A stretch of 64,000 nt of DNA from Hymenobacter metallilatus (GTDB lineage: Bacteria > Bacteroidota > Bacteroidia > Cytophagales > Hymenobacteraceae): assembly GCF_003944705.1 (NCBI RefSeq), contig NZ_RWIS01000003.1, positions 310,001 to 374,000 on the forward strand. The letters run 5' to 3'. The stretch's first letter is position 1; each line of letters begins with the position of its first letter. A model generated the notes under the pieces. It was not told the origin of the DNA. It worked only from the letters and a program-made list of their open reading frames with translations, and did no database searches. A program made the position numbers and the translations under genes. Shown here piece by piece: positions 1 through 6,050 of this stretch.

Positions 1-94
1 GCAGGGCAATATTGCGCTGCCTTTCAACTCAGCGGGTATGTACCGGGCCTACCGCAAAGCCAGCGGGGAGCGGCAGGTACTGATATATCGGTAA
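1..94 (+). CDS. C-terminal end of an unidentified protein (partial)
   Basis: An open frame enters from the left edge (codons from base 2) and ends at TAA 92-94, giving about 30 residues that end in RQVLIYR. A strong terminator follows within 30 bases, which supports this being a true gene end. Too little is visible to name a family; the gene starts outside the window. Confidence 0.6.
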   Translation, partial: QGNIALPFNSAGMYRAYRKASGERQVLIYR

Positions 95-120
95 TGCGAA
101 CCGACATAATCAAAAAATAA

Positions 121-153
121 AAAGGCTCCGTGCAACTACACGGAGCCTTTTTT
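121..153 (+). terminator. Rho-independent terminator of the left-edge gene
   Basis: A 12-bp perfect stem (AAAGGCTCCGTG / CACGGAGCCTTT) with a 6-base loop runs into a T-run. It lies 27 bases after the stop codon of the partial gene. The A-run on the left means it could also act in the opposite direction. Confidence 0.85.
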
Positions 154-375
154 GCCTTTACGCAGTGTTTTCTACGCAGAAAGCCCGACCTTTGCGGCCA
201 GATTGCAAAAAAACGGCGGAAACGCTGCCGATACTAACAGGAAGCCGGTTACCGGGGGGGGGAATGGAAAAAGAAAAGGCGGCACCCACCCAGATGCCGC
301 CTCTCGATTCAGAACGTACCCACCCAGATACGTCCCGTTTTCCCTCCTCACATAGTCCACCCAATGTCGTAGTGC

Positions 376-489
376 TGTAGAAGAAGGAGTCGAACCTCCA
401 CGGAGTAGTTAGCCGGCCGCCGGACCAGTTTTTCCCGAATCTCCACCCCCGAGAGAGGAGGGCGTGTCTGCCAGTTTCACCATTCTACA
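376..489 (-). tRNA. Class II tRNA-like gene, Leu-type body, apparent CUC anticodon, oversized variable region
   Basis: Read on the minus strand this folds as a cloverleaf. The acceptor is a perfect 7-bp TGTAGAA/TTCTACA, followed by T8 and G9. The D-arm has stem GTG/CAC, loop AAACTGGCAGA with A14 and GG, and is Leu-like. The anticodon stem is CCCTC/GGGGG with loop CTCTCTC (U33 present, anticodon positions CUC, pyrimidine at 37). The T-arm GGAGG-TTCGACT-CCTTC carries the canonical TTCGA. The variable region is 46 nt, far longer than the roughly 14-20 nt of normal tRNA-Leu or tRNA-Ser, and can close with GGAG/CTCC around a GC-rich hairpin. CCA is not encoded and the base after the acceptor is G. 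A tRNA-like structure is clear; amino-acid identity is not. Total length is about 114 nt. Confidence 0.6.
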
Positions 490-645
490 GTGTTAAAACA
501 ATCCGCTGCCGCTTGCGTTGGATTATGACAAATGTACTAGCCTGATCGAAGTAATAAAATAATTTCAGACATTTGCATTAAAATTTACATACTTTTTAAA
601 AAAGTAAAACTTTCATTGAAATATAGGTAATCAACACCCTGAAAA

Positions 646-1131
646 ATGGCTCGTAATTACGAACTTGACGACACCGACCGGAAGATTCTGGCCCTGTTGA
701 TTGATGATGCGAAAATGCCTTACACCGAAATTGCCCGCAAGGTGCATGTTTCGGGTGGCACAGTACACGTCCGGATGGCTCGGCTGGAGGAACTGGGTAT
801 TGTGCAGGGCGCAACGCTCAAGATTGATTACCAGAAACTTGGCTATGGTGTACGGGCATTTCTGGGAATCTATCTGCAGAAAAGCTCCGTGTACGAAAGC
901 GTAGTGACGGCACTGCGGCTGATTCCGGAAGTGGTTAGCATCGACTTCACGACGGGGGCTTACGGTATTTTTGCCCGCCTGATCTGCCGCGACACCAACC
1001 ATCTGCGGGAAGTGCTACACGAACAGATTCAGCTGATCGAGGGTATTGAGCGCACCGAGACTCTCATTTCCTTGGAAGAAGCCTTCAACCGGCCTATTCA
1101 GCTGCAGGAAATAGAGGAGGACGCCAGCTAA
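646..1131 (+). CDS. Lrp/AsnC family transcriptional regulator
   Basis: A 161-residue protein of normal length for the feast/famine (Lrp/AsnC) family. The N-terminal helix-turn-helix is at about residues 5-60 (LDDTDRKILALLIDDAK, then YTEIARKVHVSGGTVHVRM), followed by the alpha-beta effector-binding RAM domain (about 75-145) with the typical GAYGIFARLICRD strand. Such proteins bind DNA as dimers to octamers and respond to amino acids. The gene stands alone: AT-rich upstream DNA, a terminator behind. Its regulon cannot be told from the window. The ATG start puts the HTH at the usual distance from the N-terminus. Confidence 0.93.
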   Translation: MARNYELDDTDRKILALLIDDAKMPYTEIARKVHVSGGTVHVRMARLEELGIVQGATLKIDYQKLGYGVRAFLGIYLQKSSVYESVVTALRLIPEVVSIDFTTGAYGIFARLICRDTNHLREVLHEQIQLIEGIERTETLISLEEAFNRPIQLQEIEEDAS

Positions 1132-1161
1132 ACCTCCCGCCGGAACAATTTCCGGTTGTAT

Positions 1162-1200
1162 GCCGCTGCTCCAGTCATGGAGTAGCGGCTTCTGTGTTTT
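1162..1200 (+). terminator. Terminator after the Lrp gene
   Basis: A 12-bp stem GCCGCTGCTCCA / TGGAGTAGCGGC (one G-U pair) with a 4-base loop is followed by TTCTGTGTTTT. It lies about 30 bases after the stop codon. Confidence 0.7.
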
Positions 1201-1285
1201 ACGTAGGTCCATGCTTCCTCTGCCGAGAAGAAATTGGCCGGCTCCCAGCCTAAATAGTATTTTTCGGGTGAAGTTGAAGACTGGC

Positions 1286-1316
1286 TTGGGGGTTGATTCG
1301 TAGAGAGTTATATTTC
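1286..1316 (+). promoter_or_regulatory. Putative Bacteroidota promoter for the TonB-C/YwqK gene
   Basis: A TTG at 1286 is followed after 20 bases by TATATTTC (1309-1316), one base from the Bacteroidota -7 consensus TAnnTTTG. It sits about 35 bases before the ATG at 1351. This is a consensus match only. Confidence 0.35.
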
Positions 1317-1350
1317 GTATATCCGTGCAGATACTTTAAACGGCTACTCC

Positions 1351-2316
1351 ATGAGACTCCAGTACACTTTTATCCTGTTGGGGGTGCTGCTGACCCGCAT
1401 GGGCCATGGGCAAAGTTTGCCGGCGGTCTATCTGAACGACCGGGATGAGGCCACCGTGCCTGACAGTGCTACGCACTACCGGATTGTGGACCGCAAAAAT
1501 GAATTATTGGGCACCTATGCCATGCGTGAGTATGCGCTGTCGGGTACGCTGCTGCTAAAAGGCACACTCTCTTCCATTGACCCCCCCGTGCGCAATGGCT
1601 TGCTTACCTGGTACCACCCAACCGGGAGCAAGGCTGCCCAGGTGCACTACCACGACGATGAGGCGGAGGGCCTGTACGTAGGCTGGTACGAAGACGGCCG
1701 CGTAAGCCAGCGTGGTGACTATACCGATGGGCAGCGGGTAGGTCGTTGGATTACTGTTCACCGCAACGGACAGAAACGCTCGGAAGGCCGCTATAACAAC
1801 GGAAGGCCGGTGGGGGAGTGGCGCTACTATTACGATACGGGCGAGCTAAGCGCCATTGAAATGCCTGACCGCCATGGCAAGCCCTTGGCCCTGGCTTTTT
1901 TCAATAAGGATGGCTCTCCGTATATGGGCCGGGTCCGGACGCGGGAGCTACCACACTTTCCGGGAGGAGATGCGGCCCTACTGAACTATGTAGTTCGCAA
2001 CACTACGTACCCCCGCAACATTCGCCGGAAGGGAATTACCGGCAATGTGTATGTAAGCTACACCGTGGGTGAAGATGGGCACGTGAGCCAGGTGCGCGTG
2101 GTGCAGGGCTTGGCCCCCGATGCCGACCAGGAGGCCCGGCGGGTGGTGGCCAGCCTGCCGCCCTTTGAGCCGGGTCGGGAGTACAATCTTCCTACCGCCA
2201 TGACGTTCACCATCCCCATCTATTTCGCCCCAAACTTTTCCCTGGCCTCAGGCCTGAAACCCCCGCAGGTGCCGCCCTCCGAAGCCCGGGCGGCGGCTCC
2301 CGAAGCAGTTGAGTAA
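1351..2316 (+). CDS. YwqK/MORN-like repeat protein with C-terminal TonB domain
   Basis: 321 residues with a cleavable signal peptide (about 1-20). Residues about 75-185 hold three or four repeats of the YwqK/MORN type (G.L..WY..G, EGLYVGWYEDGR, VGRWITVHRNGQ, VGEWRYYYDTG). Residues about 200-300 form a TonB C-terminal domain starting FPGGDAALLNYV and including GNVYVSYTVGEDGHV. In Bacteroidota this combination is annotated as an energy-transducer TonB or 'toxin-antitoxin YwqK family antitoxin'; toxin neutralisation is not shown here. It probably acts in the periplasm. No membrane anchor other than the signal peptide is visible, so it differs from a classical TonB. The gene is monocistronic. Confidence 0.8.
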   Translation: MRLQYTFILLGVLLTRMGHGQSLPAVYLNDRDEATVPDSATHYRIVDRKNELLGTYAMREYALSGTLLLKGTLSSIDPPVRNGLLTWYHPTGSKAAQVHYHDDEAEGLYVGWYEDGRVSQRGDYTDGQRVGRWITVHRNGQKRSEGRYNNGRPVGEWRYYYDTGELSAIEMPDRHGKPLALAFFNKDGSPYMGRVRTRELPHFPGGDAALLNYVVRNTTYPRNIRRKGITGNVYVSYTVGEDGHVSQVRVVQGLAPDADQEARRVVASLPPFEPGREYNLPTAMTFTIPIYFAPNFSLASGLKPPQVPPSEARAAAPEAVE

Positions 2317-2436
2317 GTAGGTGAGCAGGGAAACGAGTAAGCAGGCCACGGCAAAAATTAACGGAGCGTATTAAACTCAGCCGGGTGTATGGCCTCTTAC
2401 CGACAAATGCTTTCCTAACTGTAACCCGCTACTTCC

Positions 2437-2748
2437 ATGAAAACCTCCGCCTTAATTGCCGCCTTCGCCCTGAGCGTGCTAACCAGTGTATCGGCTGCGG
2501 CCCAGGTGGCTCCCCGCCGTCCCGACCAGGCCCGCATCCGCCAGGGAGTACGCTCCGGCCAGTTGACCCCAGCCGAAGCAGCCCGCGCCCAAAAGCAACA
2601 AGCCGATGCCCGTCAGGCCCGGCAGGCAGCTCGGGCCGATGGAGTAGTAACGCCCACCGAGCGGAAAGTGGTCCGCCATGAGGAGCGCCAGGCCGACCGG
2701 GTATTGTACCGGCAAAAGCACGACGGCCAGACCCGCGTAGTGCGCTAA
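2437..2748 (+). CDS. Small secreted Arg/Gln/Ala-rich protein, function unknown
   Basis: 103 residues. A signal peptide (MKTSALIAAFALSVLTSVSAAAQ) is followed by a short, strongly basic helix-forming region rich in Arg, Gln and Ala, with the phrase SGQLTPAEAARAQKQQ followed by ADGVVTPTERKVV, which resembles two weak EF-hand-like or histone-like helices. Similar small periplasmic proteins are common in Hymenobacteraceae (inference from general knowledge). This frame was preferred over the overlapping 98-residue ORF because it has a credible signal peptide. The gene ends just before a strong bidirectional terminator. Confidence 0.75.
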   Translation: MKTSALIAAFALSVLTSVSAAAQVAPRRPDQARIRQGVRSGQLTPAEAARAQKQQADARQARQAARADGVVTPTERKVVRHEERQADRVLYRQKHDGQTRVVR

Positions 2749-2774
2749 CCCCTGCCCCGAACTAATACGCTAGA

Positions 2775-2820
2775 ACGCAAAAGCGCCCCGGTCTGCCAGC
2801 AGACCGGGGCGCTTTTGCGT
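2775..2820. terminator. Bidirectional terminator between the small secreted protein and trxA
   Basis: A long near-perfect hairpin with arms ACGCAAAAGCGCCCCGGTCT / AGACCGGGGCGCTTTTGCGT lies between convergent genes. A/T tracts on both sides of the GC core suit termination from either strand. Confidence 0.85.
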
Positions 2821-2835
2821 ATGACAGGGTAATGC

Positions 2836-3165
2836 TTAGGCTGTAACCTGCGCGTCCAGCTTCTGAGCCAGCACGTGCTTCGGCACGGCACCTACCTGCT
2901 TATCCACTACTTGGCCATTCTTGAACACCAGCAGCGTGGGGATGCTGCGGATGCCGAATTTGGCGGAAGTCTGGGGGTTAGAGTCAACGTCAACTTTGCC
3001 GATAACGGCTTTGCCTTCGTATTCGCCGGCCAGCTCTTCTACTACCGGGCCTACCATGCGGCAGGGGCCGCACCATTCGGCCCAAAAGTCTACCAGTACC
3101 GGCTTATCGGAGTTGATGATCTGGTCGAAGTTAGCATCGGTAATTTCGATGGCTTTATGTCCCAT
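2836..3165 (-). CDS. trxA: Thioredoxin
   Basis: 109 residues from ATG at 3165 ([13 protein letters not shown]). The ORF track's extra 20 N-terminal residues are not typical of thioredoxins and were rejected. The active site WCGPC is present in [11 protein letters not shown], with the conserved SIPTL cis-proline loop about 40 residues later and the FKNGQ turn after that. It is the cytosolic disulfide reductant partnered by thioredoxin reductase, for which no gene is seen nearby. Length and motifs are those of canonical TrxA. Confidence 0.96.
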   Translation of the reverse strand: MGHKAIEITDANFDQIINSDKPVLVDFWAEWCGPCRMVGPVVEELAGEYEGKAVIGKVDVDSNPQTSAKFGIRSIPTLLVFKNGQVVDKQVGAVPKHVLAQKLDAQVTA

Positions 3166-3212
3166 AATTGTAGGGTTTTTGATGAAATGAGTCTGTACGC
3201 TTGTCTGAGCAC

Positions 3213-3226
3213 CTTGTACGTACAAG
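3213..3226. promoter_or_regulatory. 14-bp perfect palindrome upstream of trxA
   Basis: CTTGTACGTACAAG is self-complementary and lies about 48 bases upstream of the trxA start. The position would suit an operator, but no regulator is identified. Chance is possible. Confidence 0.3.
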
Positions 3227-3384
3227 CGGGCCGCAAGGTAGCAGATTGCGTTCCAACAAGCAGCGCGCCGGAAAGTTCACTTCGGCCAGAGTGGCAGAAG
3301 TCTGGCTGAGTCAACGCAGTTGCCCGCTACTGTTGGCTCGGGCAGGCCAACAATAGCGGGCGGTATTCGGCACACGGTATCAGG

Positions 3385-3753
3385 TTACGAGTGATAAGCC
3401 CGGGCGTACTCCTGCGCCCGGTTGCGTAGCTTATAAAACACATAGAGGTTGAAGAAGTGCATGCCGCCCAGAATCAGAATGATGGTCCCGATTTTGATGC
3501 TGAGCGTTTCCACGCTGTCCTGGTAGCTGGTTACGGCCTCCGTGGTGCGCAGCGTGAGCGTAGCGTAGCCGATGTTGACCAGGTAAAAGCCCGTCAGCAG
3601 CAGCTTGTTCACGGAGTCGGCCAGCTGCTCATTGCCGTGAAAAATATCGACCAGAAACAGCCGGCCGTTCTTGAACAGCGTGCGGGCCACCCAAATGGTC
3701 AGCAGCACCGTAACGGGCAAATACACTCCGTAAACCAGCAGATAGTAGTTCAT
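3385..3753 (-). CDS. Small integral membrane protein, unknown
   Basis: 122 residues with about three predicted membrane spans: about 3-25 (LLVYGVYLPVTVLLTIWVA), about 50-70 (LLLTGFYLVNIGYATL) and about 85-108 (IGTIILILGGMHFFNLYVFY). A polar loop LFLVDIFHGNEQLADSV separates spans one and two. The family was not recognised. It follows the MarR-TIGR01777 pair on the same strand after a 128-base gap of low-complexity sequence, so it could be the last gene of that unit, but the gap makes this uncertain. Confidence 0.7.
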   Translation of the reverse strand: MNYYLLVYGVYLPVTVLLTIWVARTLFKNGRLFLVDIFHGNEQLADSVNKLLLTGFYLVNIGYATLTLRTTEAVTSYQDSVETLSIKIGTIILILGGMHFFNLYVFYKLRNRAQEYARAYHS

Positions 3754-3881
3754 GACGTTGAAGGGTTTGAGGGTGAATGAAAAGTGATAAGGTGAAAAGT
3801 GAATGGGGACAGGTAAAGGCGCTTTGCGGCAGGAGTTGGGGCGGTTTTGCTGATAGCTTCAGTTGGTACCGGAGTCTGGTT

Positions 3882-4820
3882 TTAGGGCAGGTAAGCCGCG
3901 GAATCTATCTGCGGGAGTAAATCGGCTACTGCTTGCTGGCAGCTAGAGAAGCGGAACCGGAAACCGGCGTTCAGCAGCCGTTGCGGCACTACTTTGCGGC
4001 TTTTCAGGATCAGCTCGGTTTCAGTGCGCAGCAGGAAGGCCCCGATTTCCAGCAGCCACTGCGGCTGAGGCAAGTGCCAGCGCGGGCGGTAGTGCCGGTC
4101 GAGCAAGCCCATAAGTGTGGCGTTGGGCAGCGGCTCCGGAGCGCACAGGTTGAACGCGCCTTCCAGCGTCGGCCGGGCCACCAGAAACTCCACGGCCCGG
4201 CAGAAATCCGCTATGTGCAGCCAGCTCACCCATTGTTGCCCGGTGCCCTGGGGCGTACTCAGGCCCCAGCGGGCCAGCCGTGCCAGTACGGGCAGCGCCC
4301 CACCATCGGCGCCCAGCACAATGGCCGTGCGCAGCGCCACGCGCCGCGTGTGGGGCACGGTTGCCAGGTTGAACTCGGCTTCCCACTTCTGGGCTACCAT
4401 CTCCGAAAAGCCCCGCCCGATGCGGCCGGCGGCTTCTGTGTTGGCCGGGGCCGCGCCGGTGGTGTCTTCGTAAATGGTAGCGGTGGAGGAGTTCAGCCAC
4501 AGGGCGGGCGGGTTTAGGCACTGCGCCACGGCTTCGCCCAGTACCCGGGTGCTTTCAGTACGGCTGCGCACAATAGCGTACTTGTTGGCGGCGTAGTAGC
4601 GGCAATCCACCGATTTGCCGGCCAGGTTAATGAGCACTGCCGCCCCTTCCAGCTTGCTGGCCCAGGGCCCCAGCGTGCGGCCGTTCCAGGCTACTTCCCC
4701 AAATCGTTTGGCACGACGGGTAAGCGTGAGCACCTCGTAGCCCAATTGCCGGAAGTGCCGGGCCAAGTGCCGCCCCAGAAAGCCGTTGCCGCCAGCCAGA
4801 ATCATCAAGGGTTGGTTCAT
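3882..4820 (-). CDS. TIGR01777 family NAD(P)-binding epimerase/oxidoreductase
   Basis: 312 residues. The Rossmann nucleotide-binding motif GGNGFLGRHLARHF lies near the N-terminus; AAVLINLAGKSVDCRY and LWLNSSTATIYEDT are typical of the extended-SDR TIGR01777 (SulA/YfcH-like) family, followed by the DUF1731-type C-terminus (RVVPQRLLNAGFRFRF). The substrate is unknown; these proteins are usually called epimerases. It lies downstream of the GbsR/MarR gene, and a palindrome like the one before the regulator sits in the 94-base gap. A second family member lies at 57792-58703. Here the usual YxxxK catalytic region is not clearly conserved (TIYEDT). Confidence 0.9.
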   Translation of the reverse strand: MNQPLMILAGGNGFLGRHLARHFRQLGYEVLTLTRRAKRFGEVAWNGRTLGPWASKLEGAAVLINLAGKSVDCRYYAANKYAIVRSRTESTRVLGEAVAQCLNPPALWLNSSTATIYEDTTGAAPANTEAAGRIGRGFSEMVAQKWEAEFNLATVPHTRRVALRTAIVLGADGGALPVLARLARWGLSTPQGTGQQWVSWLHIADFCRAVEFLVARPTLEGAFNLCAPEPLPNATLMGLLDRHYRPRWHLPQPQWLLEIGAFLLRTETELILKSRKVVPQRLLNAGFRFRFSSCQQAVADLLPQIDSAAYLP

Positions 4821-4866
4821 AAGAGTGATATTAAAGGTGAATGATTCAAATACTATTAATTTGAAA

Positions 4867-4886
4867 CTTTCAATAATTATTGAAAT
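4867..4886. promoter_or_regulatory. Putative GbsR/MarR operator (copy 1, before TIGR01777 gene)
   Basis: CTTTCAAT-AATT-ATTGAAAT; the inner 18 bases TTTCAATAATTATTGAAA are a perfect palindrome. It lies 47 bases before the TIGR01777 start. It shares half-sites and spacing with the site at 5461-5480, and both are preceded by TTsAAA. Binding by the adjacent regulator is inference. Confidence 0.6.
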
Positions 4887-4914
4887 ATGATAGCAAAAAA
4901 ATAAGCACTTGCTA

Positions 4915-5433
4915 TTATCGTCGGCTCATAAGCTTCATAAAGGTGCTCACAAACCAATTTTCATCAGCTTTGATGAGCGTGGCAGCGGCCCTATCCGCGA
5001 AGTCGGCGAAGCTCTGGATGTTACCGATCATCTGGGTAAAGGCCTGGGTTTCCTCCGGCGTAGCAGTAGGGGAAGGCTCTACCTGCCGGACTTCGCCCAA
5101 CACACGCATGATGGGGGCCAGCTCCCGCTTGTGGCGCTCCTGCAGAATGAGCGTAGCCACCCGGTGAATGTCTTTTTCCGCCGAGAAGAACTCCCGCCGC
5201 TCCCCCGGCCGTAGCTCCTTGCGCACGAGGCCCCAATCCATGAGGGCGCGCACGTTCATGTTGGCATTGCCCCGGGAAATCTGCAGCTGCTCCATAATAT
5301 CCTCGGTGCTCAGGGCCCCGGCCGACACCAACAACAAGGCGTGCACCTGCGCCATCGTCCGGCTCACGCCCCAAGCCGAGCCTAGGGTGCCCCAGCCTTC
5401 AATGAACTTGCTTTTGGCCTCGTCGAGTTGCAT
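4915..5433 (-). CDS. GbsR/MarR family transcriptional regulator
   Basis: 172 residues. A winged helix is visible at about residues 28-85: VHALLLVSAGALSTEDIMEQLQISRGNANMNVRALMDWGLVRKE, then the wing GERREFFSA. The C-terminal helices, KFIEGWGTLGSAWG at the start and ETQAFTQMIGNIQSFADFADRAA near the end, are typical of the GbsR subgroup known from Bacteroidota and Bacillus glycine-betaine regulators. Palindromes 28 bases upstream of its own start and upstream of the next gene suggest autoregulation plus control of the TIGR01777 gene. The ligand is unknown. Confidence 0.9.
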   Translation of the reverse strand: MQLDEAKSKFIEGWGTLGSAWGVSRTMAQVHALLLVSAGALSTEDIMEQLQISRGNANMNVRALMDWGLVRKELRPGERREFFSAEKDIHRVATLILQERHKRELAPIMRVLGEVRQVEPSPTATPEETQAFTQMIGNIQSFADFADRAAATLIKADENWFVSTFMKLMSRR

Positions 5434-5460
5434 GGTTCAAATGTAGCAGAGTATTTCAAA

Positions 5461-5480
5461 CTTTCAATAAAAATTGAAAG
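5461..5480. promoter_or_regulatory. Putative GbsR/MarR operator (copy 2, before the regulator itself)
   Basis: CTTTCAATAAAAATTGAAAG has two perfect 8-base half-sites around AAAA and lies 28 bases upstream of the regulator start. Its half-sites match those of the site at 4867-4886 apart from the last base. Confidence 0.6.
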
Positions 5481-5487
5481 AATCTTT

Positions 5488-5967
5488 TTAAGATATTTCC
5501 TGTACAGGCTGATTAGTGCATATACGCTCTATAGCCTTGGTGCCATCTTCGGCTATGTAACATAAGTAATCATCAAAGCCACCGTACACTCGCCCTGCAC
5601 CATCCATAAACAGAAGTAAATGATTGGAAAACGCTGTTCCAATAACGCAAAATTGTGAGTGACCAATCCGCCGGGCATAGTCCTCCTGAATCCAACTGAC
5701 ATCAACTCCGGCACTGGCATCACAAGCGTGAGTGTTCAGCGTATCTGACCCGCCCTCGTCTTGCTTGAATTTTATCGTTAAGTCGCCAAACTCTCCAAGG
5801 AATGCTGCTACCTCAGGAAACCAGCTGTATCTTTCATAGAAAGAAAGATACGCGCGGTATTTAAGGGTCAAAACCTTACGTCCAGCGTGCCAGCCAGCTT
5901 TCCGTAAGCAATCTTCTGTAAGAGGCGAGAACCTGCAACCTAGGGCACTATTCGGAATTTCCTGCAT
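5488..5967 (-). CDS. SUKH-3-like immunity protein
   Basis: 159 residues. The segment AGWHAGRKVL...FPEVAAFLGEFGDLTIKF is the usual signature of SUKH-3 family proteins, followed by IGHSQFCVIGTAFSNHLLLFMDGAGRVYGG, which fits the SUKH 'xGx...hhhhxDxxGxVYG' core. SUKH proteins are cytoplasmic immunity proteins for contact-dependent or polymorphic toxins. No toxin, Rhs or LXG gene is adjacent. Its base composition is clearly more AT-rich than its neighbours, which suggests recent acquisition. It sits between a regulator and dnaE, both on the same strand, but with its own spacing and a terminator upstream of its start. Identification is by motif only. Confidence 0.75.
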   Translation of the reverse strand: MQEIPNSALGCRFSPLTEDCLRKAGWHAGRKVLTLKYRAYLSFYERYSWFPEVAAFLGEFGDLTIKFKQDEGGSDTLNTHACDASAGVDVSWIQEDYARRIGHSQFCVIGTAFSNHLLLFMDGAGRVYGGFDDYLCYIAEDGTKAIERICTNQPVQEIS

Positions 5968-5983
5968 GATTGGCGAAAATGAA

Positions 5984-6029
5984 AACGAGGCGGATATTGC
6001 TTCTGAAGATAGAAGATATCCGCCTCGTT
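5984..6029 (-). terminator. dnaE terminator
   Basis: A perfect 14-bp stem (AACGAGGCGGATAT / ATATCCGCCTCGTT) lies 22 bases after the dnaE stop on the minus strand, followed by TTTTCATTTTCG in that direction. It overlaps the upstream edge of the SUKH-3 gene. Confidence 0.8.
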
Positions 6030-6050
6030 CAGCTTATTTCCCGCGCTAGC

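Noticed and set aside
152-380. Short ORFs between the left-edge terminator and the tRNA-like gene
   Set aside because: They overlap each other on both strands, lack domains and run through a poly-G tract; no support for coding.
1351-2316. YwqK-repeat protein as a true antitoxin of a toxin-antitoxin pair
   Set aside because: No toxin gene is adjacent and the protein is exported and carries a TonB domain.
2385-2681. 98-residue ORF overlapping the small secreted protein
   Set aside because: Pro/Ser/Arg-rich out-of-frame product without signal; the 2437 frame has a credible signal peptide.
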